The notes beneath the pieces were generated by a model, which was not told the DNA's origin, did no database searches, and was given only the letters and a program-made list of their open reading frames with translations. From the NCBI GenBank assembly GCA_963971285.1, contig OZ020245.1:18366983-18430982 (forward strand): a stretch of DNA of 64,000 bases, read 5' to 3'. Made by a program: the position numbers and the translations under genes. Positions 46,301 through 50,577 of this stretch are shown one piece after another. Each line of letters starts with the position of its first letter. Position 1 is the stretch's first letter. The DNA comes from Astropecten irregularis (lineage: Eukaryota > Echinodermata > Asteroidea > Paxillosida > Astropectinidae).

Positions 46301-49049
46301 CATATTAATTATGGTATGACATTATCTGCCATACTGTCAGTATCCCTGGGATGTCATCATACAAACAACAAGGAGTAAATTCATCTGCTGTAGTTTCGGT
46401 TTCCAATTAAGACTGCAGCTTCCCTTTCGGAGTCAAATTGTGTTTATTCAAAAGCCCAAACGCGTGACATTTTCGATGTCTTAACTACATAGTCTACAGT
46501 GTACACAACTACACGTACATGTACCACAACCTGAACTTTTCATTTGACACGGACACATAATTAAAATTGGCTTTTTAATCACATTTTCATTAGAGAGCGC
46601 CACGGCCGCCACTAATGTGCAATGATTAAATTTCATTTCAATTATGTGTTCTGAAATTACAGACTTTGGTAATACATGTACATTAGGTCAGATGTTGGTG
46701 GGGTGGAGGAACCAAGTCACCATGGAAACAAAACATTTGACCCCAAAGATTTACGTAATGAAACTTTTGGGATTACTAGGCCCTCAGGCCTTGATGTACT
46801 ATTCTGCTTTTATCTGGTTCAGTTGAGTACCCTCAGATGGTGTTTTGTCCCTCTCTCTCACTCTCTTTACACCCATTACAGTGTGTTTCAAGCTTCATTT
46901 GTTCCATCATGAATGCCAGTGTTCAGCGTTTAGGCCACCGCAATCAAGGCCAGATTTGGGTTGATCTATGCTAGTATCATTTTGTATCATACTTTTCACT
47001 TTATTTCAACAATACTCAAACTGTGTGTTTCTCTCATTGTTTGCTTGCTTTTAAAGATGTTATCAATTGCATTTGATAGGTCTATATGTATCCAATATAT
47101 CCATATTATCAGTTTCTAAACAACAGCCTGATCAATGTGCTGCTGGTGTAAGTTGACAGAAGGTGGGGTGGGGGAGACACTAATCCTAGCCCAAGGGGTA
47201 TTCAAGTAAGACATTCTGCCCCAATGTCCTTATCCTTCAAATGGGGTGTGGGGCTGGCCAACAGAGGGACCTAGTCCACAGGCCACCCTTAGACTTGCTG
47301 AGTAGGCCTAGTGCTTGCTCCTGTTGAGACCAATATCTGAATATGGGTGGCAATCCCAATTAAGCACTGGTTACTGAAAACAGAACATCACAGATGTTGA
47401 AGAAGTGTTGAAATAAAAACATTGATAACTTATGGCACTATGTGCCAAGGACAAACATTTGGGTTTTTTTTGTGGGTAACTTGAGATAGTAATTAATACG
47501 GAGAATCCTTTGCTGATAGCACCAACACAGAAGGTAATCATAGCCTGAACTACTTAAGGTACACTTAGAAGGTGATACTGTGAACTAACATTTTCCAATT
47601 AAATATTAATTCATATAGGCCTTAAATGCTGTACAAATTAGTCTAAGATGACTCAAAACTTTTCCATTAGTCCAACTAATCTTTCAGTTCCGCGTTTAAC
47701 TCAAATCTTTCACTTTGATTCTTAGTCCAACTAATCATTTGTTAGCTTTCAGTTCCACGTATTATCACAAACAAACATTTCAGCCAGGAAGTATTCAAAT
47801 CTATGTACAACAAATTATTTTCAAAGACTTCCTTTGGGGTATTGAAGGAAACAACTGTTTCAGAAGATGGGGGAAAACCCGGGCTAATAATTCTGGGGAA
47901 AGCTACAGTACCAAACTTTTTAGTCTGAAGCTGAGCATCCAGTGCACATTGTGCCCTCACAGAGGAATTATGCACTGGAATGATTCAACTTTAATAGGAA
48001 GTGATTCTGCCGGCACCGTTATTCTTGTCATTGGCTGATTTTCGATGTCATGTTGTCATTCTTTCTCTAAAGGTTATTTTGCCGGAGGTACATTTTGGTA
48101 AGTTACAAATTAATTTAAAGCAAAAGCATGATAATGGACCTTTAGGCAAAATCAAGTTTGTAGGATTAGAAAGAATGGCGGTGCCGACAAAATATACACT
48201 GCCTTTTTAATATTATTACGATTTTGACAATGAGCGGTCGTATAATAATATTGTATTTTTATGTTAGGCCCAAGTTCTAGACTACCTGGCGCAGTGGCAG
48301 TTAGCATTGTTAGGGCTCCAGAGTAGAAAACTGAAAAGATCACTAACAAACCTTTGGCACCTTCTTAAGACTTATGTCAAAAATTGTTCAAAATAAATTT
48401 TCGGAAGTGTATATTTTGCCGACTCCGTAATGCATTCTTCTCGTTGGCCAAGCCGGCCTTCTTTCTCTATTTTGCCGGAGGTACGTTCTAACGTTAGTAG
48501 GCCTATTGCAATTTAGCAAATGGGAACGGCAAAATAGCGTTTGTAGAAATATTGCCGCGCCGGCACCTGCAAAATATACACTGCCAAATATTTAAGGAGT
48601 GACGTATCCACCCAAAGTTACTGGAGCTAACGTTACATATTTAGGCCTATTCATATTAACTCATCATGGATGTCCAACTCATTGAAAATTGTTTCAAAAT
48701 CAAAATATGTTCAAAATTATTTTTTTCAAATTCAAACAAGCCCAAATTCCTAACATGCCTAACCACAGCATTGGTCGAAAACTGGTCATCTGTAGGTCAG
48801 AGGTATGCCTACCTTTTCGTGTTTGACGTTCGATCGTCCTACAGCATGGCCGTTGCTAACGGGAGTGGTGCAGTGACCGTTGGCCGACCCGTTCAGCACC
48901 GCTCCCACCCTGCCGTTGGTGACACCATTTTTCCCGGCGTACAGAACTTGCTTCGTCTCGCTCACTCCTTTCCCGGGCACTTGCAAAATCACCGTTCCAC
49001 TCCTCCCTGCCCTGGCCTTCAGAGCCATGTTCACATTCACGGTTCTCAT
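1583..49049 (-). CDS. SPTLC2: Serine palmitoyltransferase subunit 2 (SPTLC2/3 type), complete, 12 coding exons
   Basis: Catalytic subunit of serine palmitoyltransferase, which condenses L-serine with palmitoyl-CoA in the first step of sphingolipid synthesis at the ER membrane, as a partner of SPTLC1. I assembled exons 49049-48813, 22681-22511, 14069-13915, 11070-10925, 7813-7689, 7037-6944, 4771-4666, 4252-4033, 3777-3651, 3179-3044, 2159-2030 and 1693-1583. All junctions are GT-AG, phases match, and the total is 1758 nt (585 codons plus stop); human SPTLC2 is 562 aa. Visible in order: Asn/Gly-rich N-terminus, hydrophobic membrane segment about residues 93-113, LGSYNYLGF near 199, DEAHS from 370 and the PLP-binding lysine K405 in [12 protein letters not shown] lies in frame at 49079-49077, ten codons before the first ATG; a second ATG eight codons in has a stronger Kozak context. 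Family assignment is firm. The SPTLC2 versus SPTLC3 split is a vertebrate matter, so this is probably the pre-duplication form. Confidence 0.95.
2030..2159 (-). CDS. SPTLC2: SPTLC2 exon 11
   Basis: Completes codon 506 and encodes residues 507-549. It contains [20 protein letters not shown] and AHTKEMLDK, the conserved C-terminal subdomain. An ATG-initiated open frame over the same bases is out of phase with the gene. Confidence 0.95.
2160..3043. other. SPTLC2 intron 10
   Basis: 884-bp intron. It holds a C-run at 2426-2437 and the tRNA-derived fragment near 2346; otherwise nothing recognisable. Confidence 0.8.
2346..2368 (+). repeat. tRNA-derived fragment (B box only)
   Basis: GGTTCGAATCCCACACGAG matches a Pol III B box and T arm inside SPTLC2 intron 10. 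No A box or acceptor stem precedes it, so it looks like a truncated SINE remnant. Confidence 0.4.
3044..3179 (-). CDS. SPTLC2: SPTLC2 exon 10
   Basis: Residues 461-505 plus two bases, with [20 protein letters not shown] and [12 protein letters not shown], which match human NTRYFRRRLKEMGFIIYG and DSPVVPLMLYMP. The donor is GTTGG|GTAAGG. Confidence 0.94.
3651..3777 (-). CDS. SPTLC2: SPTLC2 exon 9
   Basis: Residues 419-460 plus one base, with [18 protein letters not shown], matching the human RTHSHSAVYATSLSPPVV region, then SIMGEDGT. Donor ACAG|GTAAGC. Confidence 0.95.
4033..4252 (-). CDS. SPTLC2: SPTLC2 exon 8 (catalytic lysine)
   Basis: Residues 346-418, the best conserved exon. It contains [27 protein letters not shown] and [21 protein letters not shown]370 and H373 are the PLP contacts and K405 is the Schiff-base lysine. 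The donor is AAG|GTAGGT. Confidence 0.97.
4666..4771 (-). CDS. SPTLC2: SPTLC2 exon 7
   Basis: Residues 310-344 plus two bases, with [20 protein letters not shown], nearly identical to human. It ends TACAG|GTGGGT; the next exon completes the Ser of GIYSMEGS. Confidence 0.95.
4772..6943. other. SPTLC2 intron 6
   Basis: 2.2-kb intron with A/T- and C-runs (6140-6171) and one small palindromic MITE-like element at 6612-6722. No exon-like segment seen. Confidence 0.8.
6612..6722. mobile_element. Short palindromic MITE, CCTGTTTGTTT ends
   Basis: 111 bp. CCTGTTTGTTTAATGCACA at the left is mirrored by TGTGCATTAAACAAACAG at the right. The interior carries several GGATC motifs. A second member with the same end design is at 35855-35970. 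Confidence 0.75.
6944..7037 (-). CDS. SPTLC2: SPTLC2 exon 6 (PLP-stacking histidine)
   Basis: Residues 279-309 plus one base. It contains [17 protein letters not shown]289 is the histidine expected to stack on the PLP ring in alpha-oxoamine synthases. The usual SDELNH reads SDKLNH here, a charge-reversing difference. Confidence 0.95.
7689..7813 (-). CDS. SPTLC2: SPTLC2 exon 5
   Basis: Residues 237-278 with [15 protein letters not shown] and [14 protein letters not shown], matching the family. Acceptor CTCCCAG, donor GAG|GTAAAT, ending in phase 0. Confidence 0.95.
8395..9000. repeat. Diverged tandem repeat with TGACGTCA palindromes
   Basis: Six TGACGTCA octamers, usually as GATGACGTCATC (near 8405, 8562, 8675, 8830, 8955 and 8978), sit in loosely repeated units that share phrases such as CAAGTTTCATYCCGATC and ACGTCACTTCACATT. 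TGACGTCA is also the CREB/ATF site, but here it is more simply a property of the repeat. Confidence 0.65.
9172..9197. repeat. Short palindrome
   Basis: GCTGTTCCGCTGCATGCG runs into AAACAGC to form an imperfect inverted repeat just after a long A-rich tract. It resembles GCTGTTTCGCG at 7979, so the two may be the ends of one element spanning the TGACGTCA block. Confidence 0.4.
9819..9974. mobile_element. Palindromic MITE, GCCGATTTCACGAAAC ends, GTTGCGTAA core
   Basis: GCCGATTTCACGAAAC at the left is mirrored by TTTCGTGAAATCGGC at the right. The interior repeats GTTGCGTAACTTACGCAAC-type hairpins three times. A related copy is at 16725-16883. Confidence 0.75.
10067..10397. mobile_element. MITE family AAAGGTAGTATCAT, copy 1
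   Basis: Starts AAAGGTAGTATCATGC and ends GTATGATACTACCTTT, flanked by GTT and AAC. The interior carries GATCTTTTAAAAGATC and TGCCCACTTTTTGAGAAAA, which are shared by all copies. No ORF. Confidence 0.85.
10925..11070 (-). CDS. SPTLC2: SPTLC2 exon 4
   Basis: Completes codon 188 and encodes residues 189-236, including [11 protein letters not shown] and [10 protein letters not shown], hallmark motifs of the alpha-oxoamine synthase fold. The acceptor is TTGAAG|C and the donor TTAG|GTAAAT (phase 1). Confidence 0.94.
11500..11867. mobile_element. MITE family AAAGGTAGTATCAT, copy 2 (opposite orientation)
   Basis: Starts TTAAGGTACTGTCATACTTT and ends GCATGATATGACCTTT. It shares GAAATGGTGTAAATATCCAG and AAAAATTGGGCACCGTATGG with the family, in reverse orientation to copy 1. 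Confidence 0.8.
12094..12420. repeat. CGACCGACC/poly-T repeat
   Basis: Bounded by GCGACCGACCGTAAAATGCC on the left and poly-T/poly-G on the right, with an internal CGACCGACCC after an A-run. Similar CGACCGACC-plus-A/T-run sequence occurs at 24337-24380, 28170-28215 and 59430-59755. Confidence 0.5.
12911..12980. mobile_element. MITE family AAAGGTAGTATCAT, end fragment
   Basis: AAAGGTAATACCATACTTC followed by the family phrase TTCATGGGCAACAATATCAA and GGGAGATACAGTA. Only the end of the element is present. Confidence 0.6.
13150..13320. repeat. Interspersed repeat with reverse B-box-like motif
   Basis: Contains GGATCGAACCCGGGCC (a B box on the minus strand) next to GAGAACCAACGCACAACTC and the A-rich GGAAAACCGGAAAACC. 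It is probably an old SINE-type repeat; the family is not identified. Confidence 0.45.
13915..14069 (-). CDS. SPTLC2: SPTLC2 exon 3
   Basis: Residues 137-187 plus two bases. It carries [14 protein letters not shown] and [10 protein letters not shown], close to the human LYQDFENFYTRNLY and RPICSVPGA segments. The donor is CAT|GTAAGT (phase 2). Confidence 0.95.
14167..14440 (-). repeat. Dispersed repeat with tRNA-like module, copy in minus orientation
   Basis: Minus-strand order: CATCCTCTTGAATGGTCCCA, a GCAGCATTGCAAATGCTGC hairpin, GGTTTCATGGCTTCTAACTG, GACTATTGGGGACACCAAC, then a tRNA-like module (14231-14167) starting GGCTGGATAGCTCAGTTGG. The order is the same as in one 323-bp unit of the array at 24742-26378. 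Confidence 0.75.
15284..15647. mobile_element. MITE family AAAGGTAGTATCAT, copy 3
   Basis: AAAGGTATAATACATGA at the left, CCTGTACTGTACCTTT at the right. It shares GGATAAATACACCATTTCAG with copy 1; the left half is diverged. Confidence 0.7.
16725..16883. mobile_element. Palindromic MITE, second copy of the GTTGCGTAA family
   Basis: CCGATTTCACGGAACTTC at the left, TTTCTTGAAATCAACTG at the right, with internal ATGTTGCATACGCAACAT and CTTACGCAACATTTG. More decayed than the copy at 9819. Confidence 0.65.
17181..17235. repeat. Inverted repeat hairpin
   Basis: Perfect 15-bp arms AGACATTTTGATCCT and AGGATCAAAATGTCT around a 25-nt loop, in SPTLC2 intron 2. No terminator context; probably a small element. 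Confidence 0.6.
18001..18286. mobile_element. MITE family AAAGGTAGTATCAT, copy 4
   Basis: AAAGGTAATATCATACTTGG at the left and CCAAAGTATGATACTACCTT at the right. It lacks part of the left interior found in copy 1. Confidence 0.8.
19289..19533. mobile_element. MITE family GGGGCCAATTTCAT, copy 1
   Basis: GGGGCCAATTTCATAGCGCT at the left, TCTATGAAATTGGCCCC at the right; both ends carry GCTTAGCAC-type subrepeats. The interior includes GTGTTGTGTATCACT and TTCGCTGACCATGAATATCA. Confidence 0.85.
20126..20476. mobile_element. MITE family AAAGGTAGTATCAT, copy 5
   Basis: AAAGGTAGTATCTTTGG at the left and TATGATATTACCTCT at the right. It contains GATCTTTTAAAAGAT and AAAAAGTGGGCACTGTATGG. Orientation as copy 2. 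Confidence 0.8.
21396..21600. mobile_element. MITE-like element, GGGCATACC ends
   Basis: GGGCATACCAATTGGGGG at the left is matched by CCCCCTGATCGGGTATACC at the right, with inner GATTTACA/TGTAAATC arms. Confidence 0.55.
22214..22445 (-). repeat. Dispersed repeat with tRNA-like module, second minus copy
   Basis: Same order as the 14167 copy: CATCCTCTTTGAGTGATCC, CAGCATTGTTAATGCTGTG, GGTTTCATGGCTTCTGACT, then GGCTGGATGGCTCAGTTTG. The tRNA-like part is truncated: the anticodon and T arms are partly deleted. Confidence 0.7.
22511..22681 (-). CDS. SPTLC2: SPTLC2 exon 2 (membrane anchor)
   Basis: 57 codons, residues 80-136, phase 0 at both ends, with a TTACAG acceptor and a GTAAGT donor. It contains the hydrophobic stretch [20 protein letters not shown], which matches the N-terminal membrane segment of SPTLC2, followed by a basic [11 protein letters not shown] segment. 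Confidence 0.92.
23035..23207. mobile_element. MITE-like element, AATAGGGCTCCGCGCTC ends
   Basis: Perfect 17-bp inverted ends AATAGGGCTCCGCGCTC and GAGCGCGGAGCCCTATT, 173 bp, with TA next to both cores. The interior has no ORF of note. Confidence 0.8.
23583..23665. repeat. ATAACGAAC-type repeat, fragment
   Basis: Shares CAGTGGAACGCCAC and the reverse of GGGAGCCAAAGATGATG with related copies at 30365-30520 and 51525-51705. Confidence 0.5.
24236..24290 (+). repeat. 12-bp CpG-rich tandem repeat
   Basis: CAACGACGTCCG is repeated about four times, the last copies changing to CAACGGCGGCG. It sits immediately left of the 3.9-kb inverted-repeat element. Confidence 0.7.
24990..25061 (+). repeat. tRNA-like module, array unit 1
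   Basis: A box TGGCTCAGTTGGTAGAG and B box GGTTCGAATCC are intact. The acceptor arm GGCTGGA pairs with TCCAGTC (one G-U). The anticodon stem CCTG/CAGG has a T-T mismatch at its base, and the loop ACGGTAT lacks the usual U33. It is more likely a tRNA-derived repeat than a working tRNA gene. Confidence 0.75.
25313..25384 (+). repeat. tRNA-like module, array unit 2
   Basis: Identical to unit 1 over the module, 323 bp downstream. Same A and B boxes. Confidence 0.75.
25636..25707 (+). repeat. tRNA-like module, array unit 3
   Basis: As unit 1 except GAGTTCGCC for GAGGTCGCC in the variable/T-arm region; the boxes are unchanged. Confidence 0.75.
25959..26030 (+). repeat. tRNA-like module, array unit 4
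   Basis: Same sequence as unit 1, on the 323-bp grid. Confidence 0.75.
26282..26353 (+). repeat. tRNA-like module, array unit 5
   Basis: Last module of the array. It is followed by 22 bp of the next unit before similarity stops at about 26378. Confidence 0.75.
26742..26785. repeat. Inverted repeat CGGCCGC
   Basis: CGGCCGCGTATTTTTT is mirrored by AAAAAATATGCGGCCG (15 of 16) around a short spacer, in a CpG-rich patch inside the 24.3-28.25 kb element. Confidence 0.6.
29533..29781. mobile_element. GC-rich MITE, AAGTCCTTTTCCCACT ends
   Basis: AAGTCCTTTTCCCACTTG at the left and AGTGGGAAAAGGCCTT at the right. The interior is rich in CACCCC/GGGGTG motifs in both orientations, so the whole element can fold. 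No ORF of interest. Confidence 0.75.
29833..30345 (+). repeat. Degenerate 21-bp minisatellite
   Basis: About twenty imperfect copies of CATTGCCTTGGTGCCCCTGGA. Because the period is a multiple of three, two plus-strand frames stay open (200 and 148 codons) and give repetitive CPWTLP/GHCLGAP-like peptides. This is a repeat artefact rather than a gene. Confidence 0.85.
30365..30520. repeat. ATAACGAAC-type repeat, copy 2
   Basis: CAGTGGAACACCACTATAAC with GTTCGTTATAGCAGTC, and TTGGGAGCCAAGGATGATG near the end. It shares order and phrases with 51525-51705. Confidence 0.65.
31150..31400. mobile_element. MITE-like element related to 918-1140, with GGAGCC expansion
   Basis: AGGGCGTTTACGAAACGG at the left, CCGTTTCGTAAATGTCC at the right. 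The interior matches the 918 element. Near the right end GGAGCC is repeated six times (31340-31378), which is absent from the other copy. Confidence 0.75.
33755..33885. repeat. AAGTC-rich tandem repeat
   Basis: Repeated CAAGTCAAGTC followed by GACTCGAGTCCAAGTCACC and AACAACTCTGC. The same phrases end the array at 50809-51150. Confidence 0.75.
35411..35480 (-). repeat. tRNA-derived SINE head (minus)
   Basis: The minus strand reads GCTCGATGGCCTAGTGCTAT ... GGTCGTGGGTTCGAATCCCA, with a perfect 5-bp T stem GTGGG/CCCAC and pairing GCTCG/TGAGC ends. Same family as 36124-36194. Confidence 0.7.
35855..35970. mobile_element. Short palindromic MITE, CCTGTTTGTTT ends (second copy)
   Basis: CCTGTTTGTTTCGC at the left and GCGAAACAAACAGG at the right, with GGATCC- and GATC-containing interior like the 6612 copy. 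Its right edge abuts the GGGGCCAATTTC element that begins at 35969. Confidence 0.75.
35969..36445. mobile_element. MITE family GGGGCCAATTTCAT, copy 2, split by a SINE
   Basis: GGGGCCAATTTCATAGAGCT at the left and TATGAAATTGGCCCC at the right. The element is interrupted after CAAACCACC by a tRNA-derived insert (36047-36290). Removing the insert restores the continuous family sequence seen at 45243-45481. Confidence 0.85.
36047..36290 (+). mobile_element. tRNA-derived SINE inserted in a MITE, with target duplication
   Basis: The insert lies between two copies of AAACCACC (36039-36046 and 36283-36290). It contains a tRNA-like module at 36124-36194: D-arm region GGTGGCCTAG, T arm GTGGGTTCGAATCCCAC, ends GCTCGG/CTGAGC. 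The tail includes GCACTGAGTATACAGTGCTC. Confidence 0.8.
36612..36922. mobile_element. MITE-like element, GGGCTCGAA ends
   Basis: CGGGCTCGAATTTCGTGG at the left, ATATTTCGAGCCCTG at the right. The interior repeats CACTAGAC/GTCTAG motifs many times. A related start, CAGGGCTCGACC, occurs at 26602. Confidence 0.6.
37026..37312. mobile_element. MITE-like element, GGGCCCAATTT ends
   Basis: GGGCCCAATTTTTATAGCT at the left and AGCTCTCTCTAAATTGGCCC at the right. The ends resemble the GGGGCCAATTTCAT family but the interior is different. Confidence 0.55.
37639..37780. mobile_element. MITE family AGGTATGCAACT, copy 1
   Basis: AGGTATGCAACT at the left, AGTTGCATACCT at the right after GAGAAAA. It shares GAGTGAAGTG and AATCTTTAC with the copy at 39303. 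Confidence 0.7.
38623..38833. mobile_element. MITE-like element, GGGTCGATTTCAC ends, copy 1
   Basis: GGGTCGATTTCACCGAAC at the left and GGCTTCGTGAAATCAGC at the right; it shares CATGGGTTATCCTTCATAA with 61683-61831. Confidence 0.6.
39303..39447. mobile_element. MITE family AGGTATGCAACT, copy 2
   Basis: CAGGCATGCAACTTGGAC at the left, AAAAGTTGCATGCCTG at the right. The right end AAATCAGCTGATCCGAGGAA is also found alone at about 1815-1850, a third fragment. Confidence 0.7.
40307..40350 (+). repeat. TGCAACAGAA tandem repeat
   Basis: Four imperfect 10-mers (AATGCAACAG, AGTGCAACAG). A 146-codon frame starts here but its predicted protein matches nothing I know. Confidence 0.6.
41957..42036 (-). 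repeat. tRNA-derived SINE head (minus), with expanded anticodon arm
   Basis: The minus strand ends GTCGTGGGTTCAAATCCCAC then CTGAGC, as at 36124. The anticodon region is replaced by a TACAAAATGTACATGTAC hairpin, so it cannot be a functional tRNA. Confidence 0.65.
43964..44140. mobile_element. MITE family GGGGCCAATTTCAT, truncated copy
   Basis: Starts GGGACCAATTTCATGGAGCT and runs through ATTCATGGTCAGCGAACAAC and ACACAACACATGG, then loses similarity near 44140. The right end is missing. Confidence 0.7.
45243..45481. mobile_element. MITE family GGGGCCAATTTCAT, intact copy
   Basis: GGGGCCAATTTCATAAAACT at the left and AAAAATTGGCCCC at the right, about 239 bp, noncoding. Useful as the unbroken reference for the SINE-split copy at 35969. 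Confidence 0.85.
45700..46050. mobile_element. MITE family AAAGGTAGTATCAT, copy 6 (decayed left end)
   Basis: The right end GAGTATGATTATTACCTTT and the interior GATCTTTTAAAGATC and CAAAAAGTGGATACCGTATG are clear; the left terminal repeat is poorly kept, so the start is approximate. Confidence 0.65.
48813..49049 (-). CDS. SPTLC2: SPTLC2 exon 1 (start codon, N-terminus)
   Basis: Encodes residues 1-79, with several NG pairs ([19 protein letters not shown]) like the loosely conserved N-terminus of animal SPTLC2. It ends AAG|GTAGGC in phase 0. Met 1 is at 49049 and an alternative Met 8 at 49028. The longer antisense frame over this exon is a shadow. Confidence 0.85.
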
Positions 49050-50326
49050 CCTGCCCTGTCTGCTCTTCCGAATCGTTCAACAAGTGTTGATTTCCGCAGT
49101 TTAGATTTTTTAATTGAGGGACTTCTGTTTTCATTGACTCGGTTTACATAATTCTCGTTGTTTGTTGATGCAATGCATGTGTTGGAAACGTAACGTGCAA
49201 CGTAATTATTATGTGCACAAATCGTCACATGAGCATTTGGTCACTGTGACCCAACCTGGCTGGGCGGGGTCATACGAGTCGTTGGGGTCTCGTATCCATA
49301 GAGAGCGACCCCTGTGTTTCATTTCCACACTAGAATTGTACTATTGTTACGTTGGAGTGCGAACCAATCTGCGAAGTTATTGATTGACTACTGAGAACGA
49401 TATTGTGGGTGGGCCGATACGTCGGCTAGTTATTTATTGACGCAAGGTGGCGCTTCAGCACGAGTTCTTTTTGGGAAATTCTGAGTCACGTAGAAGAACT
49501 TGCGGGTAAATTGAAAAGTGATAAATGGATTTTTGATAAAATTTTGTATCTTTCCCCCTCTGAAGAATAATAGTGCCATTCACTGATTAGGTATTTCTTT
49601 TTAGTTTTGGCCTGACATGGAGACATAACTTGGGCGCTGAGGCTGAGCTGAGCTAGGCCTAACTCCCTTTTTTAATTTTGGTGGGGTGGAGCCTGGAGGC
49701 GGTGTAGGGGGGTCTACATAACTTTCGACCACTAGGACGGCAGGAGGACAGTGCCCCGCCCAGTTACAGGGTTTAGCCTTGGCCCGGCATTATATGGACT
49801 TCTGTTCAAGTATCTAATCATGGTCCATGAAGGTTTCAGCAAGGCATTCCGTCTACTTTCTAGACCGTAATTGTCAAGTTGACAATAATTAATTGTCCTT
49901 GCAAAATGTCACCTTGATGAACCATTAAAAAAGCCCCCTTATTTATGATCATCATACTTCACTGACACTGTGTTGTTTTGCACAAGTTTTAATTAAAACT
50001 TGTGCAAAACAACACAGTGAAGTAAGGCACAAGATTAGTCATAAGTTGCTCCCTTTCCTGTGATACTTTTTGTGTGAAAAGGAAGAACAGTAAATCATCT
50101 CTGAGACTCTAAAACTTGTTAAGAAAGCCAGTGGGAGCTAAGTTTTGGTAAATTTATGTGGACGTTGCACCAAGGGCAGCCATCCTGGTACGAGGTAGTG
50201 AACGGACTTGGATTTGGGGAGTTTCTTTTGGTTTTGTTCTTTTACATAATTTCGTTTTGACTCATTGTAAAAGGAAAAAAAAATTGCAGGGAAAACGAGC
50301 GCATCCCGGAGAATTCGGCTCTTGGC
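49050..50326. promoter_or_regulatory. Shared intergenic region between divergent SPTLC2 and MEIOSIN-like genes
   Basis: 1277 bp separate the two ATGs. No TATA box could be assigned with confidence to either start. The interval must hold the 5' UTRs and at least part of both promoters if no upstream noncoding exons exist. Its main visible structure is the perfect palindrome at 49966-50019. Confidence 0.45.
49966..50019. repeat. Perfect 54-bp palindrome
   Basis: 27-bp arms centred on AATT at 49991-49994; the left arm reads CACTGTGTTGTTTTGCACAA and continues GTTTTAA. There is no loop, so it is a true cruciform-capable palindrome, 308 bp upstream of the MEIOSIN-like ATG. GACACT next to the left arm is an extra partial duplication. 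Confidence 0.95.
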
Positions 50327-50577
50327 ATGACATCAACAAAGCAGAGCACGAGACAGGAGAAAAGGCGGAAGACTCGGCAGGATTCCAAACCTTCCCCTTC
50401 CCCTTCCCCCTCCCCCTCACCGAAGACGAGACGGCAAAAGACCAGAGCTTTTAGACACAGTGCAAGGGACGTTCAGACCGGTGGCTTGAACTTGAAGCGT
50501 GCAGAAACTAGAGTGCGAACGCCAACCCCTGTGGGTAATGCAGAGGAGCGAAGGGAAATGCACCGGATGCACGAAAG
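50327..50577 (+). CDS. MEIOSIN: MEIOSIN-like exon 1 (start, basic region)
   Basis: 83 codons plus two bases. The Lys/Arg-rich N-terminus holds a (SP)n run coded by a CCTTCC/CCCTCC microsatellite near 50391-50420, then RREMHRMHE, the basic half of the bHLH. The donor is GAAAG|GTTAGC; the codon is completed as Arg in exon 2. Confidence 0.72.

Larger units (their letters stand above)
22682..48812. other. SPTLC2 intron 1 (26.1 kb)
   Basis: By far the longest intron. It holds the tandem tRNA-like array and its 3.9-kb inverted-repeat frame (24.3-28.25 kb), several MITE families, a 21-bp minisatellite (29.8-30.35 kb) and tRNA-derived SINEs at 35.4, 36.1 and 41.96 kb. No coding exon of another gene was recognised. 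Stretches not listed separately hold only AT-rich sequence with frequent TACATGTA motifs. Confidence 0.75.

Noticed and set aside
48666..49151. 161-codon plus-strand ORF over SPTLC2 exon 1
   Set aside because: Antisense shadow of a real coding exon; no recognisable protein and no splice context.
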